A DNA stretch of 64,000 nucleotides from Hyphococcus sp. (GCA_013002535.1 JABDJK010000059.1:1-64000), one strand, 5' to 3'. Positions 1-10,702 are shown, counted from the first letter of the stretch. Numbers and translations are program-made. Notes: generated by a model from the sequence alone, not told the origin.

Positions 1-335
1 GGCTTGAAGGTTCCGCCGTGCGAGTGCCCGCAGCCAATGTGTCGCTCGTTGATCTGACCGTGATGACCCGCAAAAAGGCCAGCGTTGACGCGGTACATGC
101 CGCGATGAAGGCCGCAGCCGAGGGTCCGATGAAGGGCGTGCTGGGATACGAGGATGCGCCGCTGGTGTCGGTGGATTTCAACCATGACCCCCATTCATCG
201 ACCTATGCGGCGGGCCAGACGAAAGTCACGAATGGTGGCATGCTGCGCGTGGTAAGCTGGTATGACAACGAATGGGGCTTTTCGAACCGCATGAACGATA
301 CCGCGCGGGCCATGGCACAGCTGATGGAGGCATAG
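1..335 (+). CDS. gap: Glyceraldehyde-3-phosphate dehydrogenase, C-terminal part (cut by window edge)
   Basis: This is the last 110 or so residues of NAD-dependent glyceraldehyde-3-phosphate dehydrogenase, which oxidises glyceraldehyde-3-phosphate in glycolysis. The reading frame is open to the window edge, so the 5' part lies outside; an in-frame GTG at 18 is not the real start. Visible family marks are SAVRVP followed by NVSLVDLT, and the C-terminal WYDNEWGFSNRM stretch that contacts NAD. The stop codon directly abuts the edd start (TAG then ATG), so the gene is in one transcription unit with the Entner-Doudoroff genes. That placement fits the flow of eda-produced glyceraldehyde-3-phosphate into lower glycolysis. 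Confidence 0.93.
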   Translation, partial: LEGSAVRVPAANVSLVDLTVMTRKKASVDAVHAAMKAAAEGPMKGVLGYEDAPLVSVDFNHDPHSSTYAAGQTKVTNGGMLRVVSWYDNEWGFSNRMNDTARAMAQLMEA

Positions 336-2153
336 ATGCTTAACGATACCGTCGCAAAGGTCACTGACCGGATCATCGAGCGCAGCGCTTCAGGGCGCGC
401 GGCCTATCTCGGGCGGATGCGAAAGGCTGCGCAGGACGGACCCGCCCGCGCGCATCTGTCCTGCAGCGGGCAGGCACATGCCTATGCGGCTGCCGGGCCA
501 GACCAGTCGAAACTGGCGACTCAGTCGGCGGGCAATATCGGGATCGTCACCGCCTACAACGACATGCTGTCCGCGCACCAGCCGCTCGGCGCATATCCCG
601 ATATTATCAAGGAGACGCTCGGCGAGATTGGCGCCACGGCGCAGATCGCAGGGGGCGTTCCCGCCATGTGCGACGGCGTCACGCAAGGCCAGCCCGGCAT
701 GGATCTGTCGCTATTTTCCCGCGACGTCATCGCCATGGCGTGCGCCGTATCACTTTCGCATAATGTGTTTGACGGCGCTTTGATGCTTGGCGTTTGCGAC
801 AAGATCGTGCCGGGATTGTTTATTGGTGCGGCGCGGTTTGGGCATTTGCCGATCCTATTTTTACCAGCGGGGCCCATGCGGTCGGGGATGACCAATGACG
901 AAAAAGCGCGCATCCGCCAGCTTTATGCAGAAGGCAAAGTCGATCGCGATGAACTCATGCGCGCCGAAAGCGAAAGTTATCATTCGCCCGGGACCTGCAC
1001 GTTTTACGGCACGGCCAACTCAAACCAGATGATGATGGAGGCGATGGGGCTACACATTCCGGGTTCGGCTTTTGTCAATCCGGGTACGCCCTTGCGCGAA
1101 GCGATTGTAAAAAAAACGGCGAGGCGCGTCGCGTCGACGACAGCGCTGGGCGACGAATATATTCCATTCTGCGATGTCATTGGTGAGCGCGCCATCGTGA
1201 ATGCGATTGTCGGTCTGCACGCAACCGGCGGATCAACCAATCATCTGATCCATCTCATCGCCATGGCGCGCTCCTGCGGTGTTATAATCGACTGGGACGA
1301 CTTCTCCAGCTTGTCAGACGTAACGCCATTGCTCTCGCGGATTTATCCGAACGGCTCGGCCGATGTGAACCATTTCCATCACGCCGGAGGGCTCGGGTTT
1401 GTTATCCGTGAGCTAATCGATGCTGGCGTCATGCATGGCGGCGTCAACACGGTGATGGGCGAGGGGCTCGGCGTCTTCGCCGCAGAACCCTATCTGGCTG
1501 GCGAGACACTCGGCTGGCGTGAGTCGCCGAAGGTTTCCGGGAATGAAGATATCTTGCGCCCGGCAAACGATCCATTCTCGGCATCCGGCGGACTGGCGCT
1601 GCTAAAAGGCAATATCGGACGCGCCTGTATCAAGGTCTCGGCGGTGAAGTCGGAAAACCGTGTAGTTGAAGCCCCGGCGATTGTGTTTCAAACGCAGCAG
1701 GCGCTTATGGAATGCTTCAAGGCTGGCGAATTGAACAGGGACTTCATCGCCGTCGTCCCGTTCCAGGGTCCGAAAGCCAACGGCATGCCGGAACTGCACA
1801 AACTGACGCCGCCGCTCGGCGTGTTGCAGGACAAAGGCTTCAGGGTTGCGCTCGTCACTGACGGGCGCATGTCCGGCGCCAGCGGCAAGGTTCCGGCGGC
1901 AATTCATGTGACGCCCGAAGCGCTCGACGGCGGCGCAATCGGAAAAATCCGCGACGGCGACATCATCCGCCTCGATGCAGAGGCCGGCGTCCTTGAATGC
2001 GACGCTGAACTGGGCGCCCGCGAAACGCCGTCCCATGATCTGGGCGCCGATCGATGGGGAACAGGCAGAGAACTGTTCGCAGGGTTCCGCCAGCTAGTCG
2101 GTCTGGCTGAAGAGGGGGCGATGACCTTTGCTTTGAAAGAGCAAGATGACTGA
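336..2153 (+). CDS. edd: 6-phosphogluconate dehydratase
   Basis: Edd dehydrates 6-phosphogluconate to 2-keto-3-deoxy-6-phosphogluconate, the first committed Entner-Doudoroff step, in the cytoplasm. The 605-residue protein has the full length expected of the IlvD/Edd family. Iron-sulfur ligand regions are visible as [11 protein letters not shown] (about residue 110) and GVCDKIVPG (about 150), together with the [11 protein letters not shown] block near 300 and the C-terminal [12 protein letters not shown] substrate loop. It starts immediately after the gap stop and overlaps glk by 8 bases, so translation is probably coupled. Confidence 0.96.
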   Translation: MLNDTVAKVTDRIIERSASGRAAYLGRMRKAAQDGPARAHLSCSGQAHAYAAAGPDQSKLATQSAGNIGIVTAYNDMLSAHQPLGAYPDIIKETLGEIGATAQIAGGVPAMCDGVTQGQPGMDLSLFSRDVIAMACAVSLSHNVFDGALMLGVCDKIVPGLFIGAARFGHLPILFLPAGPMRSGMTNDEKARIRQLYAEGKVDRDELMRAESESYHSPGTCTFYGTANSNQMMMEAMGLHIPGSAFVNPGTPLREAIVKKTARRVASTTALGDEYIPFCDVIGERAIVNAIVGLHATGGSTNHLIHLIAMARSCGVIIDWDDFSSLSDVTPLLSRIYPNGSADVNHFHHAGGLGFVIRELIDAGVMHGGVNTVMGEGLGVFAAEPYLAGETLGWRESPKVSGNEDILRPANDPFSASGGLALLKGNIGRACIKVSAVKSENRVVEAPAIVFQTQQALMECFKAGELNRDFIAVVPFQGPKANGMPELHKLTPPLGVLQDKGFRVALVTDGRMSGASGKVPAAIHVTPEALDGGAIGKIRDGDIIRLDAEAGVLECDAELGARETPSHDLGADRWGTGRELFAGFRQLVGLAEEGAMTFALKEQDD

Positions 2154-3105
2154 TACGATCCTCGTAGCTGATATTGGCGGCACCAATGCGCGCTTCGCGA
2201 TTGCTGAAGCAAAAGACGACGCAGTATCCATACGTGACTCGCAAACTTTTCGCGCTGAAGATTTTGAAACCATTCGCGATGCGGCGGACGCTTATCTAGA
2301 ATCCGTCGCTGAGAAGCCGAAACGCGCCTGTTTCGCCGCCGCCGGTCCAATCGTCGATGACGAGGTCAACTTTACTAATTCGCACTGGACGCTGCGTGCG
2401 CTTGAAATCACCGGCCCGCTGAATCTCGATCAATTCAGGATTGTCAATGATTTTTATTCTCTTGCAGCAGGCGTCGCCCATCTCCCGGAGGACGCGCTTG
2501 TCGAGGTAAAGCCAGGAACGCCGATATCGGACGCACCGCAACTCGTCATCGGTCCTGGAACAGGGCTTGGTCAGGCGCTGATCGTCCCGACGCGGTTCGG
2601 GGCCAGAGTCATAGCGACAGAAGGAGGCCATGTCTCTTTCGCGCCGCGCACCGACGAAGAATTTGAGATTAAGAAATTTATCGCCCGCGAACATCCGCGC
2701 GTTTCCGTTGAGCGGTTGTTATCGGGTCGGGGCCTGGTCAATATCCATCGTGCGCTCTGCGCCATCGAAGGTGAGCAACGGGTATCGCTGCAAGCGAATG
2801 AAATTACCGCCGCCGCAATCACCGGCGATTACCCAATTGCAGTGAAAGCCGTGGACATGTTCTGCGCCATTCTCGGCCGCGTTGCCGGCGACGCCGTACT
2901 CGCCGCCGGCGCGCGCGGCGGCGTGGTGCTCGGCGGCGGCATATTGCCGAAGATCAAAGACGTATTTTTGAAAAGTGATTTTATTGAACGCTTTACCGAA
3001 AAGGGCCGCATGTCCGACTATGTCGGCGCCGTGCCGGTTCGGCTCATTGTGAAGGATGGCGCTGCGCTTCTTGGCGCTGCGGCGTCGCTGGAGAATGTCG
3101 AATGA
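2146..3105 (+). CDS. glk: Glucokinase
   Basis: ATP-dependent glucokinase (319 residues, E. coli-type family, ROK-related fold) phosphorylates glucose to glucose-6-phosphate. The N-terminal phosphate-binding motif [12 protein letters not shown] (residues 8-19), the [10 protein letters not shown] loop near 135, EGGHVSFAP near 160 and a glycine-rich GGVVLGGGI stretch near 265 are all present. It lies between edd and eda with an 8-base overlap at the start and a 4-base ATGA overlap at the end. The cell therefore makes glucose entry and Entner-Doudoroff cleavage from one mRNA. Confidence 0.95.
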   Translation: MTDTILVADIGGTNARFAIAEAKDDAVSIRDSQTFRAEDFETIRDAADAYLESVAEKPKRACFAAAGPIVDDEVNFTNSHWTLRALEITGPLNLDQFRIVNDFYSLAAGVAHLPEDALVEVKPGTPISDAPQLVIGPGTGLGQALIVPTRFGARVIATEGGHVSFAPRTDEEFEIKKFIAREHPRVSVERLLSGRGLVNIHRALCAIEGEQRVSLQANEITAAAITGDYPIAVKAVDMFCAILGRVAGDAVLAAGARGGVVLGGGILPKIKDVFLKSDFIERFTEKGRMSDYVGAVPVRLIVKDGAALLGAAASLENVE

Positions 3106-3728
3106 CTATTGGTGAAATACTCAGAGCGGCGACCGTTATTCCCGTTCTTGAAATTCCGTCATTGGACAAAGCCGCGCCGCTCGCCAAAGCATTGTCGGCA
3201 GGCGGCTTGCGCGTTATCGAACTGACGTTGCGAACGCCGTGCGCTCTAGATGCGGTGAAGGTCATGCGGGATGCTGCATCGGAACTGATCGTTGGCATGG
3301 GGACGATCCGTACAAGTGAAGATGTCAAACAGTCAATAGACGCGGGCGCGGCCTTCCTTATTAGTCCTGGCGCCGGTCCGGCTTTATTAGAAGCCATGGC
3401 GGCGTCCGGCGCGCCTTCATTGCCCGGTATTGCGACAGCGTCTGAAGCGATCATCGCCTATGAAGCAGGGTTTAGCGCCCAGAAATTCTTTCCGGCAGGA
3501 CCGGCTGGCGGGATCGCCTATCTTAAATCATTCACCGGGCCGCTGCCGGATATCACCTTCTGTCCGACCGGCGGCATCAGCGCTGAACATGCAGAAGAAT
3601 ATCTTGCATTGCCTAACGTCGCCTGCGTCGGCGGATCGTGGATCGCCACAAAGCAGATGATCGAGAACGAAGAATGGCGCGAAATTGAATCTAATGCGCG
3701 CCGCGCCGCAACACTGCTACATGCATAA
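3102..3728 (+). CDS. eda: KDPG aldolase (2-dehydro-3-deoxyphosphogluconate aldolase)
   Basis: Eda cleaves 2-keto-3-deoxy-6-phosphogluconate to pyruvate and glyceraldehyde-3-phosphate. The 208-residue class I aldolase shows the IELTLRT motif (catalytic Glu and Arg) near residue 40, the Schiff-base lysine in QKFFPAG near 128, and FCPTGGIS near 150. It is the last gene of the gap-edd-glk-eda unit, overlapping glk by ATGA, and faces the convergent S9 peptidase across a 114-base gap. The gap has only a weak 6-bp hairpin just after the stop. Confidence 0.95.
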   Translation: MTIGEILRAATVIPVLEIPSLDKAAPLAKALSAGGLRVIELTLRTPCALDAVKVMRDAASELIVGMGTIRTSEDVKQSIDAGAAFLISPGAGPALLEAMAASGAPSLPGIATASEAIIAYEAGFSAQKFFPAGPAGGIAYLKSFTGPLPDITFCPTGGISAEHAEEYLALPNVACVGGSWIATKQMIENEEWREIESNARRAATLLHA

Positions 3729-3842
3729 AGCTTTCCTTAGCTTTAAACTAGGCTGTTAATCCTGCGCCAGTCAGTACAATCTGAATGTGACGATATTGTT
3801 GTTTTCGTTTGCCCCGACCACTATTGAAAGCATCGCTTCGCC

Positions 3843-5876
3843 TTAATTCGTGGCTCGATACTTTTCAAACCACGCCAATGTGTAATCCGTTTTCGCGTTA
3901 AGGCGCGACGGGCGTCCAGCGATGCCATGGTTGGTTCCAGGAATTCTGACCATAACGCTCGGAACGCGCCTTAGCTGTAACGCCTGATAAAACTGCTCTG
4001 TTTCTGAAATTGGCGTGCGGTAGTCTAATTCACCCGTGATTAACATGGTTGGCGTCTCGACGTTTCCGACCAGCGAAAGTGGAGAACGTTCCCAATAGTG
4101 CTCAAGTTCTTCCCATGGAGGGCCGGGAAATTGGTTTGCGATTTGATCAATATAACTATCTGCGGTCAAAACTTTCGAAACCCAATTGATCACTGGTTTG
4201 GCCGCGACAGCGGCATTAAAACGGTCGGTTAGACCAATTGCGTACGCGGTCGCGATGCCCCCTGCGGAGCCGCCAGCGATAAACAAATTATTTTCGTCCG
4301 CAAAACCGTTGTCGATAGCCCAATCCACCGCCGACATGTGATCGGCAAAATCATCCGGACTCGAATATTTGAACTTAAGGAGGTTAGCGAATTCACTGCC
4401 ATATCCGATGGATCCGCGGTGGTTGTCGTAGATCACGATATATCCGGCCGCCGCCATTCGTTGAAGCTCGGCAGAAAAATGGGGACCATAGGCAAGGTGT
4501 GGTCCGCCGTGAATTTCTATGATCATGGGATAGACTTTGCCTTCTTCATATCCCGGCGGCGTAATCATCCATCCCTGGACTTCAAGACCATCCAGCGACG
4601 ATTCATACGTAAACGAACGAAGTTTGCCAAGATTACGGTGGGCAAGAAGATCTTCATTGAGACTGGTTAGGCTGCGGGTCCGCCCGTTTTTCGTAGAATA
4701 GATATCGGCGGGACGATAAGCGCTCCCTTTGGTATAAACCAACGCGCCATTATTAGCGTGATAAGCGCCGCTAACATAAGGACGGCCAATTGTCGTGCCG
4801 CCAATGCCCTCAACCGCGACTCTTCGCTTGCCGTTTACATCTACGACGCCAATCATGTTCTCCCCGCGGTTTTGATAGGTGAAGGCAATCTCGCTACCGG
4901 ATATCCATTGCAGATTGCCTGCTCGCCTATCGAGGTTTTCGGTCAGGTTTCTGGCGTTGCCGCCATCGCGGTCCATGACAAAAACAGCAGTTGCGATGAA
5001 AGGCTGCGGTTCGAGATTGGTACGAAGATAGGCGATGCGGCGGCCATTAGGCGACACCCTGGGGCTTGCCTCTACGCCGGACGCATCTGTGAGCTGAGTG
5101 AGTTCGCTTGAGTTAACGTTTATCGAAAATATGTCGGATTCACGGGTCTGGAGTTCCCATTCCTCGTTACGATTAGCGGAGAAAAAGATTTCCTGTCCAT
5201 CTGGCGTAAATGAAAGGGGACCGTTGTGCTGAAAATCGCCCGCTGTCAGGCGCCGCTCGGTGCCGCCGTCGGCGGGGATTGCAAATATGTGAGTGTACGC
5301 CAACTCAAGAAAGCCTTCGCTGTTGGTGCGATAACGCGCACGATCGATGACTTTCGCCGGATCTGCCCATTCGGCGCCCTCCGGCATTTTTGGTTTGTCA
5401 ACGAGGCTCTCCGCTTCAGCTTTCACCGCCATCGTAAATGCAAGTATCTCACCGTCCGGCGACCAGGTTAAGTGATCGATATTTTCTTCAAAGTCCCCGA
5501 TGAAAGCGTTTCGGCCAGACTCGAGATAATGAACATAAAGACCCGTACGGTCGTCGTTACCTTTTAAGTAGGCAATGCGTCTGCCATCTGGCGACCAGCG
5601 CGGCGATCTGAAGGAGGACGCATCATCGGCCAAAAGCGGCTCGTGCGAGCTGCCGTCAAGATTGACGAGCCAAACATGGGATCGTGTTCGATCAGTCATC
5701 ACATCGTTTGACCGACGGGTATAAATGGCCTGGCGTCCGTTTGGCGAAATTTGCGGCTCGTCCGCCCATTCAAGTTCAAAGACATCTTCTGCCGTGAATA
5801 GCCGAAGCGTGTCCTCCGCCGATGCGTGAGTGCCTATGCTTATCGCAAGCGCCGCCAGCCCGAATGCCAATCGCAT
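3843..5876 (-). CDS. S9 family serine peptidase (prolyl oligopeptidase / acylaminoacyl peptidase type), secreted
   Basis: The 677-residue protein has a cleavable-looking signal peptide (MRLAFGLAALAISIGTHASA), a beta-propeller with repeated ISPNGR, WSPDGR, TPDGQ and VSPNGR Tolb/WD-like blades (about 30-400), and a C-terminal alpha/beta hydrolase domain. The triad can be assigned as Ser537 in GGSAGG, Asp618 in GELDYRTP and His650 in GTNHGI. The nucleophile elbow has Ala where many S9 members have Tyr (GxSYGG). The family cuts oligopeptides, often after Pro or N-acyl residues; the exact specificity cannot be read here. It diverges from the enolase-superfamily gene. The coding sequence looks clearly more AT-rich than eda. 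Confidence 0.9.
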   Translation of the reverse strand: MRLAFGLAALAISIGTHASAEDTLRLFTAEDVFELEWADEPQISPNGRQAIYTRRSNDVMTDRTRSHVWLVNLDGSSHEPLLADDASSFRSPRWSPDGRRIAYLKGNDDRTGLYVHYLESGRNAFIGDFEENIDHLTWSPDGEILAFTMAVKAEAESLVDKPKMPEGAEWADPAKVIDRARYRTNSEGFLELAYTHIFAIPADGGTERRLTAGDFQHNGPLSFTPDGQEIFFSANRNEEWELQTRESDIFSINVNSSELTQLTDASGVEASPRVSPNGRRIAYLRTNLEPQPFIATAVFVMDRDGGNARNLTENLDRRAGNLQWISGSEIAFTYQNRGENMIGVVDVNGKRRVAVEGIGGTTIGRPYVSGAYHANNGALVYTKGSAYRPADIYSTKNGRTRSLTSLNEDLLAHRNLGKLRSFTYESSLDGLEVQGWMITPPGYEEGKVYPMIIEIHGGPHLAYGPHFSAELQRMAAAGYIVIYDNHRGSIGYGSEFANLLKFKYSSPDDFADHMSAVDWAIDNGFADENNLFIAGGSAGGIATAYAIGLTDRFNAAVAAKPVINWVSKVLTADSYIDQIANQFPGPPWEELEHYWERSPLSLVGNVETPTMLITGELDYRTPISETEQFYQALQLRRVPSVMVRIPGTNHGIAGRPSRLNAKTDYTLAWFEKYRATN

Positions 5877-6102
5877 AATGCCCCTCCGAATTCTCGTAAC
5901 CTAACAAACAAGTTGCGAGATATGGCGACATTGGGCAAGCGCAAAAAAACGAATTTCGTTCAAAATATTGACGTGTTCGATTGGCTATTTGGCACTCTAT
6001 ACAATTGACGGCGTCTGCGACTGAATTGAATTCATAGCAACGCCATTTGAGCAATGAATTGAAACTTGATAATGTGCGTGAGCGAAAACTGACGATGTGC
6101 CG

Positions 6103-7209
6103 ATGAAGATTGATGCAATAAAAGTCTATCAGGTCGACTTACCGCTGAAAGAAGGCAGGTACACATGGTCGGATGGACGGTTCGTTGAAGTTTTTGATAG
6201 CACCGTGATCGAACTCATTACTGACAGCGGCCTCTCAGGTTTTGGCGAAGTCTGCCCGCTTGGTCCCTTTTACTTGCCCGCATTCGGCGAGGGCGCCCGC
6301 GCTGGAATTGGCGAGTTGTCATCTGTGTTACTGGGGCAGGACCCAACGGCGATTTCAATCGTCAATGATTTGATGGACCGCGCGCTGTTGGGCCATCCAT
6401 ATGTAAAATCCGTCATCGACATGGCGTGCTGGGACCTACTCGGTAAGACAGCTGAGAAATCTGTTTGCGCGTTGATGGGTGGTGCGTTTGGTGAAAGCGT
6501 CGCGCTTTACCGCGCTATCAGTCAAACATCGCCCGATGCGATGACCGAATGTGTCGCAGCGTATCGTGCGGAAGGGTATAAAAAGTTTCAATTGAAAGTC
6601 GGCGGCGATCCGGCAACAGATATCGAGCGGATAAAACAAACCGCCGCTCTATTTGATAGCGGTGAAACATTGGTGGCGGACGCCAATACGGGCTGGCGGG
6701 TCGACAATGCAATTCGCATATCGAATGCGGTCCGAGAATGCGACATTTATATCGAACAGCCCTGTCGAACTTATGAGCAGTGCCTGGCGGTGCGACGCAA
6801 AACGGATTTGCCATTCATCCTCGATGAATCTGTCAATTGCCTTCATGCACTTTTACGCGCTCATCAAGATGGCGCAATGGATGCAATGAATTTGAAAATT
6901 TCAAAAGTTGGCGGTTTGACCAAAGCGCGCCAACTTCGTGACCTATGTGTTTCCCTGGATATTCCTATGACAATCGAAGACAGTTGGGGCGGGGACATAA
7001 CAACAGCTGCAATTGCGCATCTCGCGCATTCTACGCCGGAAAAGCTCCGATTTTCGGCGACTGATTTCAACAGCTATGTCACCGTTAAGAATGCCTTTGG
7101 AGCACCGGTTCGCAAAAATGGAAATATGAGCGCTTCTGATTCGCCGGGCCTTGGCATTCAACCCAATATGGATGCGCTAGGCGAACCCGTGTCTGAATAT
7201 AGAGTATGA
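6103..7209 (+). CDS. Mandelate racemase/muconate lactonizing enzyme family protein, likely hydroxyproline-type epimerase or dehydratase
   Basis: This is an enolase-superfamily enzyme of 368 residues that uses Mg2+ to stabilise an enolate. Visible catalytic elements are FQLKVGG (first lysine), [12 protein letters not shown] and ILDES (metal ligands Asp/Glu/Asp), [10 protein letters not shown] (second lysine) and [17 protein letters not shown]. The last two motifs resemble, from memory, the hydroxyproline-betaine epimerase and cis-3-hydroxyproline dehydratase subgroup more than dipeptide epimerases; that is inference. An upstream in-frame GTG at 6097 is possible, but ATG at 6103 is preferred. 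It is followed after 7 bases by the DUF885 peptidase gene, suggesting joint use in peptide or imino-acid catabolism. Confidence 0.83.
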   Translation: MKIDAIKVYQVDLPLKEGRYTWSDGRFVEVFDSTVIELITDSGLSGFGEVCPLGPFYLPAFGEGARAGIGELSSVLLGQDPTAISIVNDLMDRALLGHPYVKSVIDMACWDLLGKTAEKSVCALMGGAFGESVALYRAISQTSPDAMTECVAAYRAEGYKKFQLKVGGDPATDIERIKQTAALFDSGETLVADANTGWRVDNAIRISNAVRECDIYIEQPCRTYEQCLAVRRKTDLPFILDESVNCLHALLRAHQDGAMDAMNLKISKVGGLTKARQLRDLCVSLDIPMTIEDSWGGDITTAAIAHLAHSTPEKLRFSATDFNSYVTVKNAFGAPVRKNGNMSASDSPGLGIQPNMDALGEPVSEYRV

Positions 7210-7216
7210 GAGCGAA

Positions 7217-9142
7217 ATGACTTCCATTAAAGATAAAATCCATTCCGTAGTTGAATATAGAATATGTGCAATCGCCCCGATACATTTGTTCAAGGCTGCA
7301 TCGCTGGTTTTTGCCCTCGCGACTTTTTCTCCAGAAGCGGCCGCCGCAAATGCGACTGAGATATTGGAAAAACCGGGCGTTGAGAATAATGAAGACGCAC
7401 GCCTGAATGCGTTTGTCGATAGCGTTTTTGAACGGGATGTTCGCGAGAGCCCAATTCGCCAATCGTATTTGGGGCGGAAGGCAGCGGGTGGAATCGGAAA
7501 ATGGGATAATTTTTCAGATGCGCATGCAAAGAAGCAATTCAAAAAACGATCTGCTGATTTAAGAAAGTTACGCGCCAAGTTTGATCGCGACGCATTGAGC
7601 GATGATGGACGCATTAGCTATGATTTATTTGAATTTAACGCCCAGTCGTCAATTGACGCCTATCAGTTCCGGCAAAATTTCTATGTTGTTGATCAGTTTA
7701 ATGGCCAACTGTCCGGGCTATTGACTGTCCTTCAAAACAATCACGCGATCGATAATATTGATGATGCAAAGGCATACATAAAGCGCGTTGCGGGTTTAGA
7801 AGATGTCTTGAAAACGTTTGCGGCGCAGCTGCGCCATCGAGCGGCGGAAGGTATCATCGCGCCAGCTTTCGCTTTTCCCGCTGTGATTGCTGATGCACGC
7901 ACGATGGCCGGCGGTTCGCCTCTCGAAGTCGGTGACTACGAAAATCCCCTTTATACCGATTTTTTGAAAAAGACCGCACAGTTAGATTTATCAGACGGCG
8001 AACGCCAGACCTTGATTGCTGAAATTGAGGACGCCTTAAGAGGGCCATATCGTGATGGCTTCCAATTGTTAATCGCAGAACTGGAACGACTGGAACCCTT
8101 GGCTGCGAACAATGGCGACAAAGGCGTCTGGTCTTTGCCCCACGGCGGCGCCTACTACCAAAACCGAATACGGGCTCAAACAACTTTAGATATTACAGCC
8201 CATGAAATCCATCAAATCGGCCTCGCCGATATCGAGCGAATACACGCTGAAATGCGTGAAATCATAAATGAAGTTGAATTCGAGGGAGACTTGCAAGATT
8301 TTTTCGAATTCATCCGTAATGATCCAAATAACTATTATGAGAATTCGAATGCTGGCCGCGAACGGTTTCTCGACGACGCGCGTTTTTTGATTGCCGATAT
8401 ATACAAGGTTGTCGGGGATTATTTTCAGCGGATTCCGAAAGCTGATCTCGAAGTTCGGCGCGTGGAGCCTTGGCGTGAAAACTCGACTAGCATCGCTTTT
8501 TATAACAGACCGTCGGAGGACGGAACGCGGCCAGGTATTTATTATGCAAACCTTGCAGACATGCGCAGTGTGCAGAAATATGTCTTTTCGGCGATTACAT
8601 ATCATGAGTCCGCCCCAGGCCACCATTTTCAAATAGCGATGGCGCAAGAACTTCCAGCATTGCCGAAATTCAGGCGCTTCGGTGGCTACGGCGCATTCAC
8701 CGAAGGGTGGGCGCTCTACGCAGAAAAACTAGCGAAAGAAATGGGATTTTATTCCGATCCTTACCATAATTTTGGACGCCTACAGAATGAATTATGGCGT
8801 TCCGTGCGCCTCGTGGTCGATACCGGTATACATGAAAAGCGATGGACGCGAGAACAAAGCATTCAATACTTCCTTTTAAACACACCATTGTCGGAGGGCG
8901 ACATTGTTACAGAGGTTGAGCGTTTCTTTGTTAATCCGGCGCAAGCGCTTTCCTACAAAATGGGAATGATGAAAATTCTTGAGCTGCGCGAAAAGGCAAA
9001 GTCGGCGTTGGGCGACGCCTTCGATATTCGATTGTTCCATGATGCTGTGATCGGGGCAGGCCCGATGCCATTATCGGTGCTTGAAAGAAGAGTAGACGGA
9101 TACATTGAGGCCGCTAGCTCTAACTACAGTATTGAGGACTGA
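7217..9142 (+). CDS. DUF885 family metallopeptidase-like protein, exported
   Basis: This is a 641-residue DUF885 protein, a family related to zinc peptidases. The signature is TYHESAPGHHFQIAMAQE around residue 463, a metal-binding HExxxGHH, followed by TEGWALYAE. The N-terminus has a hydrophobic stretch near residues 20-40 ending in AAAANA, consistent with export. It starts 7 bases after the enolase-family gene, so the two are probably co-transcribed. The third-position base use is AT-rich relative to edd or thrC. The substrate is unknown; the neighbouring S9 peptidase suggests peptides. Confidence 0.88.
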   Translation: MTSIKDKIHSVVEYRICAIAPIHLFKAASLVFALATFSPEAAAANATEILEKPGVENNEDARLNAFVDSVFERDVRESPIRQSYLGRKAAGGIGKWDNFSDAHAKKQFKKRSADLRKLRAKFDRDALSDDGRISYDLFEFNAQSSIDAYQFRQNFYVVDQFNGQLSGLLTVLQNNHAIDNIDDAKAYIKRVAGLEDVLKTFAAQLRHRAAEGIIAPAFAFPAVIADARTMAGGSPLEVGDYENPLYTDFLKKTAQLDLSDGERQTLIAEIEDALRGPYRDGFQLLIAELERLEPLAANNGDKGVWSLPHGGAYYQNRIRAQTTLDITAHEIHQIGLADIERIHAEMREIINEVEFEGDLQDFFEFIRNDPNNYYENSNAGRERFLDDARFLIADIYKVVGDYFQRIPKADLEVRRVEPWRENSTSIAFYNRPSEDGTRPGIYYANLADMRSVQKYVFSAITYHESAPGHHFQIAMAQELPALPKFRRFGGYGAFTEGWALYAEKLAKEMGFYSDPYHNFGRLQNELWRSVRLVVDTGIHEKRWTREQSIQYFLLNTPLSEGDIVTEVERFFVNPAQALSYKMGMMKILELREKAKSALGDAFDIRLFHDAVIGAGPMPLSVLERRVDGYIEAASSNYSIED

Positions 9143-9379
9143 ATAGTCGTCCGCTTCGCCACAAAATGTATTTCTAAGGTGGTGCCGATTTTGGGGCAAG
9201 TCACATGGAGACGGTTTGGTTTCCGATTCTCTACTGTCATTCGAATTCAACTGGTGACAGCATCTCAATTCTCATGACCAAGACAGGCCAGAGGTGAGGA
9301 TTGTGGTTGGAAAGTAGTGGCGACATTTTTGCAAAAATAACTTAAACTTGGTCCAAAGATTTAGAGAAAGTGGGTCGTT

Positions 9380-10438
9380 ATGCTGAGAGCCCTTATTCTT
9401 GTTTTTGCTGCAATCTTAACTGCACTTGCAGTCGTAATTGGTTGGAATTGGTGGCGACATATACGCCTTCATGGAGTCAAGTCACCGATTGAGTTTGTAA
9501 GTGCTGACCAAACAACGTTGCATGGTGATATCTATTTGCCGCAAGCGTCCGGACCATTTCCCGCTATCGTTATTCTGCTTGGATCAGGTCGTGACGCGCC
9601 GCAAATGATCGACTACCAAGTTCACGCAAACGCGTTTCTCAAAAAAAATGTTGCTGTATTGATGTACGATAAACGAGGCCTTGGTCGTTCTGAGGGCGAT
9701 TTCGAAACGGCCAGTTACGCTAATTTCGTAGAAGATGGATTACATGCAGTCAAAGCACTGCGAACGCGACCAGAAATTGATAGCGATAAGATTGGTTTGT
9801 TCGGTTTTAGCGAAGGGGGATGGTTCACTCCTGAAATAGCAGTTCGTGATGGTGGTATAAAATATATCATCAACCGAGCGGGATCGCCGTTCGCTGGCGG
9901 CGAAACATATCTTTGGGAGATTAGAAACGAGCTCATAGATGGCGGCTTCACTGATGAAGCGATCATTGAAAAGATCTTGGATCTGCGAGTGAGAATTTGG
10001 AATTATTACCGTGATGCGGCGGAAGCCGAAGACCCATTACAGACACGCCGTAATGAGTTAGAGGCAGAGCTCGAGGCATTGGATGGGCCATGGCGTGAAT
10101 TTTACGCGATGGGTATCGCTGAGTATGATGTTGAGAAGTATAGACGATGGCTCATCGATATAGATTATGATCCAAATCCATATTTGCAGCAGATGACATC
10201 GCCGCTATATGCAATCTTTGCCGGTAATGATCAGAATACGCCAACAGCGCATTCCGTTGCCGCGCTCGAGGCGCTTCGCGTTGCAACGCAACTCGATGTT
10301 ACCATTAAAATATACCCGGAGCGGCGTCACAGCTTCTTCAAATGGTATAATGTATTCACTTACTTTCACCCTGCCGATTACATGGATTCAATAGGGAATT
10401 GGGCTGCTGAACGCTCAAAGGAATTAGATAGCCAGTAG
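9380..10438 (+). CDS. Alpha/beta hydrolase with N-terminal membrane anchor or signal
   Basis: The 352-residue protein begins with one hydrophobic segment (residues 4-22) that is either an uncleaved anchor or signal peptide. The alpha/beta hydrolase fold follows: nucleophile Ser144 in GFSEGGW, an acid in FAGNDQNTP near 275, and the His in PERRHSFF near 315. An oxyanion-type ILLGSGRD loop lies near residue 68. Members of this group are usually annotated as dienelactone-hydrolase-like or S9-like peptidases and esterases; the substrate is unclear. It ends the AT-rich block before tRNA-Ser. The 237 bases upstream show no other gene. Confidence 0.85.
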   Translation: MLRALILVFAAILTALAVVIGWNWWRHIRLHGVKSPIEFVSADQTTLHGDIYLPQASGPFPAIVILLGSGRDAPQMIDYQVHANAFLKKNVAVLMYDKRGLGRSEGDFETASYANFVEDGLHAVKALRTRPEIDSDKIGLFGFSEGGWFTPEIAVRDGGIKYIINRAGSPFAGGETYLWEIRNELIDGGFTDEAIIEKILDLRVRIWNYYRDAAEAEDPLQTRRNELEAELEALDGPWREFYAMGIAEYDVEKYRRWLIDIDYDPNPYLQQMTSPLYAIFAGNDQNTPTAHSVAALEALRVATQLDVTIKIYPERRHSFFKWYNVFTYFHPADYMDSIGNWAAERSKELDSQ

Positions 10439-10614
10439 GCGCTATCAATACCGAGGTTGTATCAGATAGGGGGTGACAACAAGTCCGTGACGCGTTCAAG
10501 CGATTTCAAGCTGGGCTTTATCGTGAATGAAATTCTATTAGTGGCTTAGATGGTGGTTGCAATCTGATAGCTCCAGATAAAAACAAATAAAATCAATCAT
10601 TTGCACAGATTATC

Positions 10615-10702
10615 TGGCGGAGGGGGAGGGATTCGAACCCCCGGGACCGTGAAGCCCAACGGTTTTCAAGACCGCCGCATTCGACCACTCTGCCACCCCT
10701 CC
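10615..10702 (-). tRNA. tRNA-Ser (anticodon TGA)
   Basis: The minus strand folds as an 88-nt class II tRNA with acceptor GGAGGGG/CCCCTCC, an anticodon loop CTTGAAA (anticodon TGA, reading UCA-type Ser codons), a long variable arm, the GGTTCGAATCC T-arm and an encoded CCA. It borders the AT-rich block 3843-10438, and tRNA-Ser genes are frequent integration targets, but no integrase or repeated 3' end is visible. Confidence 0.97.

Noticed and set aside
10615-10702. tRNA-Ser as the attachment site of an integrated island
   Set aside because: No integrase gene and no repeat of the tRNA end is visible around 3.7-10.6 kb, so an integrative element is not supported.
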